DNA of 64,000 nt from Mucilaginibacter sp. UR6-11 (GCF_020880695.1 NZ_JAJIWO010000002.1:186001-250000); one strand, 5' to 3'; shown: positions 34,730 to 44,459, numbered from the stretch's first letter. The notes: generated by a model not told the origin, from the letters alone. Numbers and translations are program-made.

Positions 34730-36362
34730 TAACCTCCCTGGGTATAGTTACGGCTTCTTCCGAATCCCAGTTGGGCCGTAACGTAAATATCTTATCGTAA
34801 ACCCAGATATTCTCCGGCTGGCGGCCTTCTTTTACACTGCCCGAGTCCCATTTGCCGTTTCGGTTATTATCATATATAACCCGGAGTGAAAACTTGCCGA
34901 TATAATAATTACGGTAGGTCAGCTTTGTTTTTTTGGTGACGACATCACTTCGTAAAGGATTGCCTTGGTCGTTTAACAATTCAACCACGTACATTTTTGA
35001 GCTATCCGGAACAGTGATATCCAGCGTAAGGTTACTATAGTTTTCAGGCTTATTCTGGAAGAATTTTTTGACCTGCCGTTTATTTTTGTCGCCGTAAATG
35101 CTGGTGAAAGCTGCTTCATCAATAATCAATTGATAATTAACTTTTTGGCGCCAACGATATTTTAAGGTAAAATTTTTGGTGCTGCCGGTATCCCTCGTTA
35201 AGGTATATCTAACTTGCGTGGAGTCTTCCTTTAAAGTGATCAAAGTCGGGTCGAACGAATCTATAGGTAAATTAGAATACAGATGGAGGTCGTCACCGGG
35301 TTTAAGCTCACCACCGATGCTTATGCCAAATCTGAAAGCAACGTTTTTAGTAAAAGATTCTTTACGGCCCTTACGCAGGTAGGTGGTATCTACCGGTTTG
35401 TTATTATCATAAAAGGCGAAACGCACCGAGTCAAAATCCATATTCTTCGAATAGATCAGCACGCTGTCTCCGGTTTTGTTAAAATCAACTATCTTTTGCT
35501 CATCCAGGCCGGGGGGGTAAATTATTTTAACCGACGGCCGGGCAAGCGGCTTATTAAATGAGAATGACATTCCGCCATCAGGCAGGAACTTGTGGTCGGT
35601 AAAACGAAATTTGGTTGGCGACTGTTTAAATAATTTTAAGCTGATAGCCGAGGTATCATGGGTAAAATTTATGGGCCTGGTTGAGAACCCGATCAATTCA
35701 TTATCGTTGTTGTATATTTTATCACCGCCTTGTTCCTTCAGGGCGTATATTTTATAGACACCTTCTTTTAAGTTACTCAATTTAAAATTTCCGGACGAGT
35801 CGGTGGTGGTATAGATACTTGGCTTCTTTTTTCCAAATAACAGCGAATCCTGTTTTAGCGTAAACAGCATTACCGTGATATCTTTTTCTTTAAGCCCGGT
35901 TTGCGTATTAGTTACCGATCCTGCCATCGTCAAAGAGTCGATGTGGTTGCCGGTTGAAAAAACGTAGGTGAAATTTTTGAGGATATTGTTTTCATTAACG
36001 TCGCCAATAGCTTTGCCAAAATTAATTACATAGGTTGTATTTTTCTGCAAGGTATCGCGAAGCTCAATGATCAAACTTTTTTGGCGGATTTTAAAGTTGG
36101 GTGTTTTATCCGGGGCAGGAAAAACTGTGACTTCCTGAAACTGGTTATTCAATTTAAAGTACTCGTCAAAATCCAGCCGGATTTCTTTGGCGGAAAAGTT
36201 GTGCATTAAATTTGGTGGATTTGCCTTGATTAACTTTGGCGGGTCGTGATCTTTTGGCCCTCCCTGTGGGCGTTGTTGTACAGCGCAGCCCAAAGCGACG
36301 ATCGCGACCAAAAAACCCAGGAAAATCTGCTGCAAAAACAGCCCTTTTTTATTTAACGTCAT
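34719..36362 (-). CDS. Ig-like (Big_5) domain lipoprotein
   Basis: The 547-residue protein has a lipoprotein signal with lipobox VALGC (Cys about 26) followed by QQRPQGGPKDHDPPKL, a start typical of a Bacteroidota family with a Big_5 Ig-like domain (about 35-140, ANPPNLMHNFSAKEIRLDFDEYF). A carboxypeptidase-regulatory-like segment (about 190-225, TDSSGNFKLSNLKEGVYKIYALKE) follows. The remainder is beta-rich with VIYDNNRNGKWDSG near the C-terminus. No enzyme motif is seen; an envelope structural role is probable. Its end overlaps the carbonic anhydrase gene. Confidence 0.82.
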   Translation of the reverse strand: MTLNKKGLFLQQIFLGFLVAIVALGCAVQQRPQGGPKDHDPPKLIKANPPNLMHNFSAKEIRLDFDEYFKLNNQFQEVTVFPAPDKTPNFKIRQKSLIIELRDTLQKNTTYVINFGKAIGDVNENNILKNFTYVFSTGNHIDSLTMAGSVTNTQTGLKEKDITVMLFTLKQDSLLFGKKKPSIYTTTDSSGNFKLSNLKEGVYKIYALKEQGGDKIYNNDNELIGFSTRPINFTHDTSAISLKLFKQSPTKFRFTDHKFLPDGGMSFSFNKPLARPSVKIIYPPGLDEQKIVDFNKTGDSVLIYSKNMDFDSVRFAFYDNNKPVDTTYLRKGRKESFTKNVAFRFGISIGGELKPGDDLHLYSNLPIDSFDPTLITLKEDSTQVRYTLTRDTGSTKNFTLKYRWRQKVNYQLIIDEAAFTSIYGDKNKRQVKKFFQNKPENYSNLTLDITVPDSSKMYVVELLNDQGNPLRSDVVTKKTKLTYRNYYIGKFSLRVIYDNNRNGKWDSGSVKEGRQPENIWVYDKIFTLRPNWDSEEAVTIPREVITP

Positions 36363-36474
36363 TTTTAAGCGAAATAAGCGATTTTTTTAGTTTGATGAGT
36401 AATACTATTCGGATTTAAAAAAAACGGCTTAAATTTAATATTTTATAAATGGTTGATTTACAGTTTGTTATAAG

Positions 36475-38337
36475 CTATCTGGACATATGAACCATCAAAA
36501 CGGATATGTCGGATGGTGACACGCCGGAAATTCGGGATGCCTGGCCTAGAGTACGCGGTTTTATCTTCATTAATTTTTCGCGGGCTTCTTTTGACAGGGA
36601 TTGCATTTGCTGATAATTAAAATCCGGATTGATCTCTTTATGTTCCATTTTTTTCATTCGTTCAACAATATCCATTTCCTTTTCAAAATAACTCTCATAT
36701 TTAATTTTTATTTCAGCCTGCTCAATAGTTTCTTTATCGTAGGCTGATAGATAATTTGCGAGGACCGGGTCGACGGTTAGCAGATCATTAATTGCCACTT
36801 GCGGCCGGCTTAGTAAATTAAACAATTTTGTTGTTTGAGATACAGGTGATGTATTCAGGTTTTCCAGTAAGGTATTTACGCTGGCCTGGTCTATTGCCCG
36901 GGTGCGGGTGTAGGCGACGATGTCGTCCGAGTTTTTTATTTTCTCTTTTACTTTCTCCAACCGTTCATCGCTGATCAATCCCAGCTCATGGCCAATAGGA
37001 CTCAGGCGGATATCGGCATTATCCTGGCGAAGCAATAAGCGATGCTCTGCACGGGAGGTAAACATTCTATATGGTTCTTCGGTTCCTTTAGTCACCAGGT
37101 CGTCTATCAAAACGCCGATATATGATTCTGATCTTTTCATGATCAGTTCGTGTTTGTCCTTTAATTTTTGGTGAGCGTTTATGCCGGCTATGAATCCCTG
37201 GGAGGCGGCTTCTTCATAACCGGTTGTGCCGTTTATCTGGCCGGCGAAATAAAGATTGCTTATCAATTTGGTTTCTAAAGTCAGGCCCAGTTGGGTTGGC
37301 GGGAAGTAGTCATATTCGATAGCATAGCCCGGACGGAACATTTTAGCATTTTCAAAGCCGGGTATTTGAGTCAGTGCCTTGTATTGCACATCCTCCGGTA
37401 ACGAGGTTGAGAAACCGTTAACATAAATCTCTACAGTATTTAATCCTTCAGGTTCAACAAAGATCTGGTGGCGTTCGCGTTCCGCAAAACGGTTGATCTT
37501 GTCTTCGATCGAAGGGCAATAGCGCGGGCCCAGTCCTTTGATTCGTCCAGTAAACATCGGTGATTTTTCAAAACCCTCTTTTAGTGTTTCGTGTACTTTA
37601 GTATTGGTATAAGTTATCCAGCAACAGCGTTGTTCCTGTATTCGCTCAACAGCTGTATACGAAAAACGGCCCCGGACATCATCGCCCCATTGCTCTTCCA
37701 TTACGGAGTAATTTAAACTGCGGCCATCAATACGTGGTGGCGTGCCTGTTTTCATCCGGCCTGATTCAAATCCCAGTGTTATTAATTGTTCCGTTATCCC
37801 GGTAGTTGCTTTCTCGGCCGCACGGCCTCCACCAAATTTCTTTTCGCCGATATGGATTACTCCATTCATAAAGGTGCCATTTGTTAATACCACCGCATCG
37901 GCTGCTATTTCTATCCCTAAAGATGTGCGAACGCCTTTAATCGTATTATTGGTTACGAGCAATGAATTAACGGTGTCCTGCCAAAAATCAACATTGGGTA
38001 TTCTTTCCAGAGCCAGGCGCCATTCCTCAGCGAAACGCATGCGGTCGCTTTGAGCACGAGGGCTCCACATGGCAGGCCCCTTTGATAAGTTAAGCATCCT
38101 GAACTGAATAGAGGTTTTATCAGTAACAATGCCCGAATAACCGCCCATTGCATCAATTTCGCGAACGATCTGTCCCTTGGCTACGCCACCCATAGCCGGG
38201 TTGCAACTCATCTGCGCTATAGTGCCCATATTCATAGTAATTAACAGAACAGATGATCCCAGGTTAGCCGCCGCTGCTGCTGCCTCACAGCCGGCATGTC
38301 CGGCACCCACTACAATTACGTCGTATTTCTTAAACAT
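36475..38337 (-). CDS. mnmG: tRNA uridine-5-carboxymethylaminomethyl modification enzyme MnmG (GidA)
   Basis: The protein of about 620 residues starts [27 protein letters not shown], the FAD-binding fold, with the GidA signatures [12 protein letters not shown] and [16 protein letters not shown]. With MnmE it modifies wobble U34 in several tRNAs. I place the start at the ATG at 38337, preceded by GGAGG about 10 nt upstream; the TTG at 38343 is in frame but unneeded. Three parS-like palindromes lie directly upstream, the nearest ending 12 nt before the start. mnmG is origin-proximal next to parAB in many bacteria, though no parAB is in this window. Confidence 0.95.
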   Translation of the reverse strand: MFKKYDVIVVGAGHAGCEAAAAAANLGSSVLLITMNMGTIAQMSCNPAMGGVAKGQIVREIDAMGGYSGIVTDKTSIQFRMLNLSKGPAMWSPRAQSDRMRFAEEWRLALERIPNVDFWQDTVNSLLVTNNTIKGVRTSLGIEIAADAVVLTNGTFMNGVIHIGEKKFGGGRAAEKATTGITEQLITLGFESGRMKTGTPPRIDGRSLNYSVMEEQWGDDVRGRFSYTAVERIQEQRCCWITYTNTKVHETLKEGFEKSPMFTGRIKGLGPRYCPSIEDKINRFAERERHQIFVEPEGLNTVEIYVNGFSTSLPEDVQYKALTQIPGFENAKMFRPGYAIEYDYFPPTQLGLTLETKLISNLYFAGQINGTTGYEEAASQGFIAGINAHQKLKDKHELIMKRSESYIGVLIDDLVTKGTEEPYRMFTSRAEHRLLLRQDNADIRLSPIGHELGLISDERLEKVKEKIKNSDDIVAYTRTRAIDQASVNTLLENLNTSPVSQTTKLFNLLSRPQVAINDLLTVDPVLANYLSAYDKETIEQAEIKIKYESYFEKEMDIVERMKKMEHKEINPDFNYQQMQSLSKEAREKLMKIKPRTLGQASRISGVSPSDISVLMVHMSR

Positions 38338-38349
38338 TTCCAACCTCCA

Positions 38350-38365
38350 TGTTCCACGTGGAACA
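38350..38365. promoter_or_regulatory. parS-like site 1
   Basis: TGTTCCACGTGGAACA, a perfect 16-bp palindrome. It differs from the general ParB-binding consensus TGTTNCACGTGAAACA only in being fully symmetric. It lies 13 nt upstream of the mnmG start. Confidence 0.85.
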
Positions 38366-38387
38366 TTAAATGTATGCTATTTTAAAA

Positions 38388-38403
38388 TGTTCCACGTGGA
38401 ACA
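38388..38403. promoter_or_regulatory. parS-like site 2
   Basis: The second identical copy of TGTTCCACGTGGAACA, 38 bp centre to centre from site 1, in the gap between mnmG and the small membrane protein gene. Confidence 0.85.
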
Positions 38404-38408
38404 TTTGG

Positions 38409-38663
38409 TTATTTATTTACGTCCCGTGTTCCACGTGGAACATTAAAAAATGAAACCAGTGCAAAGCCCGCCCATATACTTTCTAAAACCACAAAAGGGT
38501 AGAAGCTGATCATATACGACGAAATACCGCACATGGCTGCGCCGACAAAATTCAATGCGGTATAGCCGCGACTGTTTGCAGACATCTTCTTGTATAAATT
38601 TAACAAAAAGGCGATTAAAAGAATAATAACGCCTAATGAGGCTATAACATCTGATAGTTTCAT
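38409..38663 (-). CDS. CBU_0592-type small membrane protein
   Basis: The 84-residue protein has about three hydrophobic segments (DVIASLGVIILLIAFLLNLY, LNFVGAAMCGISSYMISFYP, VVLESIWAGFALVSFF), the pattern of the CBU_0592 family of unknown function. Its ATG overlaps the stop of the ABC-F gene by 4 nt (ATGA), implying coupled translation. Its C-terminal tail NVPRGTRDVNK is partly encoded by parS-like site 3 and is likely not functionally constrained as protein. Confidence 0.8.
   Translation of the reverse strand: MKLSDVIASLGVIILLIAFLLNLYKKMSANSRGYTALNFVGAAMCGISSYMISFYPFVVLESIWAGFALVSFFNVPRGTRDVNK
38427..38442. promoter_or_regulatory. parS-like site 3 (inside a coding region)
   Basis: The third identical copy of TGTTCCACGTGGAACA, 39 bp from site 2. 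It lies within the last codons of the gene at 38409-38663, where it is read as Asn-Val-Pro-Arg-Gly-Thr. Confidence 0.85.
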
Positions 38664-40528
38664 TTGGCTTCTTTTAAATCTGATAGTTCCAGCCAGCGCA
38701 GGCTTTTTTCATCCAGGTCGGTTGTCAGGTCGCTTATCTTCTTCGCCGTTTCTACAATTGTCGTATTATCGGCTCCCGAATTTAGCTTAGTATTAAGTTC
38801 TTTTATTTGATTCTCAAGAAGGATTATGTCTTTTTCTAACGTATCCATTTCTTTTTGTTGCTTAAAGCTCAGTTTGTTTTTCGGCGCTGACGCGGTGGCT
38901 GGTGTTGCTCCGGCAGCTTTATCCGCCCGGTCCTGTTGTTTTTGATCCTCCTGCTCCAGGCGATAAGATGAATAATTTCCATTGTATATTCTTACTTTAC
39001 CTTTTTCTTCGACAATAAAAAGCTGCTCTGTTAGCTTATCCAGCAAGTACCTATCGTGTGATACGATCATTAAAACACCGCCGTAGTTGGTCAGAAATTC
39101 TTCTAAAACATTCAGAGTATCTATATCCAGATCATTGGTGGGCTCATCCAGAATAAGGAAATTCGGGTTTTTCATCAGGATGCTCATTAATTGCAGCCGT
39201 TTCTTTTCGCCACCACTCAGCTTAGAAATAAACCCATATTGTTTTGCCGGAGGGAAAAGAAATAAGGTAAGCAGGGCCGATGCCGATATCATCTTTCCGT
39301 CCGCCATCGTTATAAACTCAGCAACGTTTTTTACAATATCAATTACCCGTTCGTCCTCTTTAAAGGTTATGCCCGACTGGTGAAAATATCCTAAAACCGT
39401 TGTTTCTCCTTTTTCAATATGCCCGCCATCTGGTTGCAAGCTACCGGTAATCATATTTAAAAGGGTTGATTTTCCGCTGCCGTTCTTGCCGGCTAAACCA
39501 ATCCGGTCTCCTTTTTTAAATACATAATTAAAGTGATCTACATACGTATTGCCATTAAACGCTTTACTAATGTTATGTATTTCCATGATCTTGTTGCCCT
39601 GGCGCGCGGTTTTCACACTTAGTTCTACCGTTTGTTTCGGCCCGCCGTTTTGTGTTTTAGCCTCCAGGTCATAAAAAGCGTCAATCCTCGCTTTTGATTT
39701 GGTTCCCCGGGCTTTGGGTTGCCTGCGCATCCACTCCAGCTCTTTACGTAAAAGATTCGCGTTTTTATGGAAGGTTGCTTCGTCTGAAGCTTCCCGCTCA
39801 GCCTTTCTTTCTAAATAATAGCCGTAATTTCCAACATAAGGGATGATCTTGCCCCGGTCAATTTCCAAAATCTCATTGCAAACATTATCCAGGAAATATC
39901 TGTCGTGCGTCACCATTAGTATGGTTTTAGAGCCATCGGTCAGTAATTTCTCCAACCATTCAATCGTATCAATATCCAGGTGATTGGTAGGCTCATCCAG
40001 AATATAAAGGTCCGGATCTTCTATCAGCAATTTGGCTAAGGCCAGGCGCTTTTTCTGACCGCCGGATAATGTAGTTATACTTTGATTAAGGTGGTGGATA
40101 TCCAATCGCCCTAAAATTGTTTTAATCTTATATTCATACTCCCAGGCATCAACCTCGCTCAACTCTTCCATTACCGCGTCAAGCGCTTTAACATTGTCCG
40201 GGTCATTCTCTAAAAGCTCCTCATATTTGCGGATGGCTTGTTGCTGCACATTGTCGGCATGGAAGATATAATCACTTATCGTAACTGCGTCTTTAAAGCC
40301 AGGGTCCTGTTCAAGGTATCCCATCCGGAGATCTTTTGTTTGTACAACCTTGCCTTCTGTCGGCAAAAACTGGCCGGCCAGCAGCTTTAATAATGTTGAC
40401 TTACCGGCACCGTTTATCCCAACTAAGGCCACGCGCCGCCCCCGGTTTATACCAAGCGTTATGTTTTTAAAGAGCCAGTTGTCATGAAATGAGTGGCCAA
40501 GATTTTCTACAGAGATATACGTACTCAC
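38660..40528 (-). CDS. ABC-F family ATP-binding protein (Uup-like)
   Basis: The 622-residue soluble protein has two ABC domains: Walker A GINGAGKSTLLKLLAG and signature LSGGQKKRLALAKLL in the first, GKNGSGKSTLLNMITG and LSGGEKKRLQLMSILM in the second. Walker B motifs LYILDEPTNHLDID and FLILDEPTNDLDID are intact. A C-terminal coiled coil (about 535-620) marks the Uup branch, associated with DNA branch migration and ribosome function in E. coli. No membrane segments exist. It overlaps its upstream neighbour by 4 nt. Confidence 0.93.
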   Translation of the reverse strand: MSTYISVENLGHSFHDNWLFKNITLGINRGRRVALVGINGAGKSTLLKLLAGQFLPTEGKVVQTKDLRMGYLEQDPGFKDAVTISDYIFHADNVQQQAIRKYEELLENDPDNVKALDAVMEELSEVDAWEYEYKIKTILGRLDIHHLNQSITTLSGGQKKRLALAKLLIEDPDLYILDEPTNHLDIDTIEWLEKLLTDGSKTILMVTHDRYFLDNVCNEILEIDRGKIIPYVGNYGYYLERKAEREASDEATFHKNANLLRKELEWMRRQPKARGTKSKARIDAFYDLEAKTQNGGPKQTVELSVKTARQGNKIMEIHNISKAFNGNTYVDHFNYVFKKGDRIGLAGKNGSGKSTLLNMITGSLQPDGGHIEKGETTVLGYFHQSGITFKEDERVIDIVKNVAEFITMADGKMISASALLTLFLFPPAKQYGFISKLSGGEKKRLQLMSILMKNPNFLILDEPTNDLDIDTLNVLEEFLTNYGGVLMIVSHDRYLLDKLTEQLFIVEEKGKVRIYNGNYSSYRLEQEDQKQQDRADKAAGATPATASAPKNKLSFKQQKEMDTLEKDIILLENQIKELNTKLNSGADNTTIVETAKKISDLTTDLDEKSLRWLELSDLKEAK

Positions 40529-41181
40529 GCTTGTTGTTTTATTTTATCAGATGTATAAATAAATACACCCTTTTTGTTTTTTAAAGATTGTTTAAACATT
40601 GCCCGGGCAACATCGCCGGCCCGTATGGCCCGGTATTTTTTTAGTCTGCCAAATAAAAGCGGACCAATTAATGTCATTAGACAAACCGCCATTTGTTCCA
40701 CCAACCTGGGTTTTTTACGGCGGCCAATTAATACAGAGGGCTCATAAATATGAAGGCTTTTTAAGCCGATCTTTTTAATATCTTTTTCTGTATCGCCCTT
40801 TACCCTTGTGTAAAAGTTAGACGATTTTGAACTTGCACCAATTGCCGAAACCAGGTGATATTGCAAAACACCGTTTTTTAAGGCTATCCGTGCTAATTCA
40901 AGCGGATAATCATGATCCACTTTTATATATTCTGTTAAATTGGGTGTTTGCTTTTTTGTTGTACCTAAACAACAAAATAAAACATCGCCATTAACAGCAT
41001 CCGTAAATTGCTCAAGGCAGTCAAAATCCGCAATAAGCTGTGTTAATTTGGTGTTGGTTGATTTTACCTTTTTACGGGATATGCTTAAAACTTCACTATA
41101 TTCCGGTTGAGCTAAAAGAATATCCAACAAATTACTGCCAATTAGTCCGCTTGCCCCTACAATTATTGCTTTCTTTGTCAT
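40525..41181 (-). CDS. NAD(P)-binding oxidoreductase-like protein (atypical SDR)
   Basis: From the ATG at 41181 the protein has about 218 residues and begins MTKKAIIVGASGLIGSNLLDILL, a Rossmann GxxGxxG motif. Further motifs are VLFCCLGTTKKQ and YHLVSAIGASSKSSNFYTRVKGDTE with the YxxxK-like region of HTATIP2/NmrA-type atypical short-chain dehydrogenases. The frame could extend to 41250, but that region carries a -7 box (TATTTTTG, 41208-41201) about 20 nt before the chosen ATG, so the shorter start is preferred. It overlaps the ABC-F gene by 4 nt. Confidence 0.82.
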   Translation of the reverse strand: MTKKAIIVGASGLIGSNLLDILLAQPEYSEVLSISRKKVKSTNTKLTQLIADFDCLEQFTDAVNGDVLFCCLGTTKKQTPNLTEYIKVDHDYPLELARIALKNGVLQYHLVSAIGASSKSSNFYTRVKGDTEKDIKKIGLKSLHIYEPSVLIGRRKKPRLVEQMAVCLMTLIGPLLFGRLKKYRAIRAGDVARAMFKQSLKNKKGVFIYTSDKIKQQA

Positions 41182-41264
41182 TAAAAGACTTTGGATTCGG
41201 CAAAAATACACATTATTAATGATTGGAATAAATATTGTATGTTTAAACATGTAAATTTAGCAAT

Positions 41265-41978
41265 ATGAAAAGTACATTTTATCCTGCCAATGGGCGGGGA
41301 ACAAGCGATCACGGATGGTTAAAAGCCAATTTCTCTTTTAGTTTTGCGGGTTATCATAATCCGGACAAAGTACATTTTGGTGCCTTAAGAGTACTTAATG
41401 ATGATATTATAGCTGGCGGAACCGGCTTTGGCACTCATCCGCATGATAATATGGAAATTATTACAATTCCGTTACAGGGCGCCCTTGAACATAAAGACAG
41501 TATGGGCAATATTGGCGTTATACACGCCGGCGAAGTGCAGGTAATGTCTGCCGGTACCGGTGTTGAACACTCAGAATATAATCATTCTAAAACAGAGCCG
41601 GCCAATACTTTGCAGATCTGGTTGTTACCTAAATTCAGGAACATTGCCCCGCGTTATGATCAAAGGGATTTTAAAAACGCGTTTAAAAAAAATGAGTTTA
41701 CCACACTGGTAACCGGCGATAAAAACGTGGATGCCCTTTGGATAAACCAGGACGCCACTTTTTCAATAGGCGAATTTGACGCAGGCCAAACGATTATTTA
41801 TGATATAAAAAACCAAGGAAATGGTGCGTATATATTTGTTTTAGAGGGTGTTGTAAAAATAAACGACCAGCTTTTAAACAAAAAAGATGCTTTGGGTGTT
41901 ATTGATACCAGTTCAATAACTATTGATTCCCAGGCAAATACCCGATTACTTATCATTGAGGTGCCGATGCTACAATAA
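41265..41978 (+). CDS. Pirin family bicupin protein
   Basis: The 237-residue protein has the pirin cupin motifs FGTHPHDNMEIITIPLQGALEHKDSMGN (metal-binding His, His, His and Glu, about 56-101) and VMSAGTGVEHSEYNHS, with a second cupin in the C-terminal half. Some bacterial pirins have quercetinase activity; others act as metabolic regulators, so function is open. It diverges from the oxidoreductase gene. Confidence 0.9.
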   Translation: MKSTFYPANGRGTSDHGWLKANFSFSFAGYHNPDKVHFGALRVLNDDIIAGGTGFGTHPHDNMEIITIPLQGALEHKDSMGNIGVIHAGEVQVMSAGTGVEHSEYNHSKTEPANTLQIWLLPKFRNIAPRYDQRDFKNAFKKNEFTTLVTGDKNVDALWINQDATFSIGEFDAGQTIIYDIKNQGNGAYIFVLEGVVKINDQLLNKKDALGVIDTSSITIDSQANTRLLIIEVPMLQ

Positions 41979-42060
41979 TTTAACGCCGGGGGGGCGCTGT
42001 TCATTGAATGTAAAAAACAATTAAGCAAAACTTTGTTGTTAGTACATTAATAGCATAACC

Positions 42061-42840
42061 ATGGCAGAAGAAATTACTATACCCGGCTGGAAAAAATGGC
42101 TGGAAGACATTGGCGAGCAGGTATCATTTTTTATCCGTTTTATCAAAAATATTTTTGTTGGCGGGTTTGAGTGGTCAGAATTTATTCGCCAATGTTATGA
42201 AATAGGATACCGATCTATGATGCTGGTTGGTATTACCTCATTTATAATGGGGGTGGTTTTAATTTTACAATTAAGGCCCACCCTTGTTGATTTTGGTGCG
42301 GCAAGTATGTTACCCAAAACCCTGTCAGTATCGTTCGTCCGTGAAATTGGCCCGGTGATTATCGCTATTATATGCGCCGGCAAAATAGCTTCAAGTATTG
42401 GTGCAGAGCTGGGTAGTATGAAAGTAACCGAGCAGCTGGATGCCATGGATGTCTCCGGTGCAAACCCGCTGCAGTACCTGGTTGTTACACGTATACTGGC
42501 AACAACCATTATGGTGCCTATACTCTCTGTAATAGGCGACGCGATAGGTCTATTCGGTGGTTTTTTGGCCCTTAACCTTCGCGATCATATCAGCCTTTCG
42601 CTATATGCTACCAAAGTAATAGCCTCTTTAGATTATACCGACTTTTTACCGGCTTTTATCAAAACCATATTTTTTGGCCTGGCTATTGGTTTTGTGGGCT
42701 GCTATAAAGGCTTCCACTCGAGCAAAGGTACGGAGAGTGTTGGTTTGGCGGCAAATTCGGCTGTGGTGACTGCTTCGCTCTGGATATTTGTTATTGATGC
42801 CATTGCGGTACAGATCACCAGTTTATTATTTTATAAATAA
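42061..42840 (+). CDS. mlaE: MlaE-type ABC transporter permease
   Basis: The 259-residue protein has five to six hydrophobic helices and the MlaE signature VREIGPVIIAIICAGKIASSIGAELGSMKVTEQLDAMDVSG (about 97-137), with the region AIGFVGCYKGFHSSKGTESVG near the C-terminus. It is the membrane subunit of a system moving phospholipids between membranes, with MlaF and MlaD encoded next. mlaF starts 3 nt after it. Confidence 0.93.
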   Translation: MAEEITIPGWKKWLEDIGEQVSFFIRFIKNIFVGGFEWSEFIRQCYEIGYRSMMLVGITSFIMGVVLILQLRPTLVDFGAASMLPKTLSVSFVREIGPVIIAIICAGKIASSIGAELGSMKVTEQLDAMDVSGANPLQYLVVTRILATTIMVPILSVIGDAIGLFGGFLALNLRDHISLSLYATKVIASLDYTDFLPAFIKTIFFGLAIGFVGCYKGFHSSKGTESVGLAANSAVVTASLWIFVIDAIAVQITSLLFYK

Positions 42841-42843
42841 ATC

Positions 42844-43635
42844 ATGGAAGAAAAAGAAATAACAGCCGAGCCAAAAGAAAAGAAAACCCATGATAAGCAC
42901 GAGGTGGTAATTGAGATTAAACATCTCAAAAAATCATTCGGCAGCAAAGATGTATTAACGGATATTAATTTGGTTGTACACCGGGGCGAAAACGTAGTTG
43001 TGCTGGGCCGGTCCGGCCAGGGAAAATCGGTTACTATACAATGTATCGTGGGGATGCTCACCCCCGATGAAGGCAGCCTGAAAGTATTTGGCGAAGAAGT
43101 GGCCGAGCTAAACGAAAAAGAATTGAAAGAGCTGCGGATGAAAATAGGGTTCCTGTTTCAAAGCGGGGCGCTCTATGATTCGATGACCGTTAGAGAAAAC
43201 CTTGAATTCCCGCTTACCAGGGTGTTAAAACTAAAAGAACAGGCAGAGATAGACCAACGCGTTGAAGAAGTGTTGAATGCCGTAGGATTAAGCGAGGCGG
43301 TTGATAAAGTGCCGTCTGATTTGTCCGGAGGGATGCGTAAAAGAGCCGGCCTGGCACGTACATTGATCATCAAGCCGGAGATTATGCTTTATGATGAACC
43401 AACTACCGGGCTTGATCCGATAACCTCGCGTGAGATAAGCGAGCTGATCCTGGATATGCAGAAGAAATATAAAACAACCTCAATCATCATTACCCATGAT
43501 ATGGAATGCGCGCGCATAACTGCCGATCGTGTAGTAATTATGGACGAAGGCGAATACATAGAAGAAGGCACGTTTGAGAGCCTGCAAAAATCAAAGAACA
43601 AAATTGTACAATCATTTTTTAAAGATATATCATGA
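42844..43635 (+). CDS. mlaF: MlaF-type ABC transporter ATP-binding protein
   Basis: The 263-residue ATPase has Walker A GRSGQGKSVTIQ (about 56-67), signature LSGGMRKRAGLARTL and Walker B IMLYDEPTTGLDP, all as in MlaF/Ttg2A. The first 20 residues are a charged extension (MEEKEITAEPKEKKTHDKHE). It energises the lipid-transport complex. Its stop overlaps the next gene's start by 4 nt. Confidence 0.94.
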   Translation: MEEKEITAEPKEKKTHDKHEVVIEIKHLKKSFGSKDVLTDINLVVHRGENVVVLGRSGQGKSVTIQCIVGMLTPDEGSLKVFGEEVAELNEKELKELRMKIGFLFQSGALYDSMTVRENLEFPLTRVLKLKEQAEIDQRVEEVLNAVGLSEAVDKVPSDLSGGMRKRAGLARTLIIKPEIMLYDEPTTGLDPITSREISELILDMQKKYKTTSIIITHDMECARITADRVVIMDEGEYIEEGTFESLQKSKNKIVQSFFKDIS

Positions 43636-44393
43636 AAACTACCTCATCACAAAAAATAAAAATCGGGCTTTTTACATTTATTGGCCTGTTGGTACTTATT
43701 GCTGCCATATTCTTTATAGGCAATCAAAAAAGCCTGTTTAGCTCGACGGTTAAAATCAACGGGATATTTAACAATGTAAATGGCCTTCAGGTGGGTAATA
43801 ACGTGCGCCTGGCCGGTATTAACGTTGGTGTGGTTGACGATATCCAGATTTTAAATGATACCTCAGTAAAAGTTACCTTAATGGTAGATGACGACGTAAA
43901 GAAATTTATAAAGAAAGATTCAAAAATGAACATTGGCAGCGACGGGCTTATGGGCGATAAACTGGTTGTGCTGATGCCGGGTGGTGCCAATACCTCCGAA
44001 ACTATAAAAGATGGCGACCGCATTGGTGCCGTTAATCCGGTTGATGTGGATAAGATCATTGGTAAATTTACCAAGATGGCCGACAATGCGGGGACGCTTA
44101 TTGATAACCTGTCGCAGATAGTAGCAAAAGTAAATACTGGTAAAGGCAGCCTGGGCCGTTTATTAAATAATGATAAAATGGCGCGCGAAATGGAAAGCAC
44201 GGTTGCGCAGGCAAAAACAACGATGCAAAACGTACATAAAACAACCAGTACATTAAATGAGGATCTGAAAGCCGCTCAAGGCAATTTCTTATTAAAAGGA
44301 TTTTTTAATAAGAAAAAGAAAGCAGCTAAGGCAAAACAGGATTCTATAAAAAAGGTGCAGGAAAAAGCAACTAAAGACGCCGGAAAACAATAA
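43632..44393 (+). CDS. mlaD: MCE/MlaD family lipid-binding protein
   Basis: The 253-residue protein has one N-terminal anchor helix (about 11-28, KIGLFTFIGLLVLIAAIFFIG) and one MCE domain (about 38-115) with VNGLQVGNNVRLAGINVGVV and IGSDGLMGDKLVVLMPGG. The C-terminal 130 residues are helical and end in a Lys-rich stretch (NKKKKAAKAKQDSIKK). It is the periplasmic lipid-binding subunit of the Mla-type complex. The system lacks a nearby MlaB or MlaC. Confidence 0.93.
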   Translation: MKTTSSQKIKIGLFTFIGLLVLIAAIFFIGNQKSLFSSTVKINGIFNNVNGLQVGNNVRLAGINVGVVDDIQILNDTSVKVTLMVDDDVKKFIKKDSKMNIGSDGLMGDKLVVLMPGGANTSETIKDGDRIGAVNPVDVDKIIGKFTKMADNAGTLIDNLSQIVAKVNTGKGSLGRLLNNDKMAREMESTVAQAKTTMQNVHKTTSTLNEDLKAAQGNFLLKGFFNKKKKAAKAKQDSIKKVQEKATKDAGKQ

Positions 44394-44439
44394 AATATTT
44401 TAGAAAATATTTAAAGAATGAGTTAATACCGCCTATATT

Positions 44440-44459
44440 TATAGACTAATTAGTCTATA
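44440..44459. promoter_or_regulatory. Perfect 20-bp palindrome, probable TetR operator
   Basis: The symmetric sequence ATAGACTAATTAGTCTAT with one more matched pair outside forms a perfect 20-bp palindrome. It ends on the first base of the tetR start codon, and a -7-like TATATTTA (44434-44441) overlaps its left edge. Binding would block the promoter and the start of the mRNA. Confidence 0.75.

Noticed and set aside
38177..38446. 89-residue plus-strand frame covering the parS cluster
   Set aside because: It is antisense to the start of mnmG and its repeated FHVEH motif is just the parS palindrome in translation.
41182..41250. N-terminal extension of the SDR-like gene to 41250
   Set aside because: The extension covers a good -7 box, and the Rossmann start at 41181 is the normal N-terminus.
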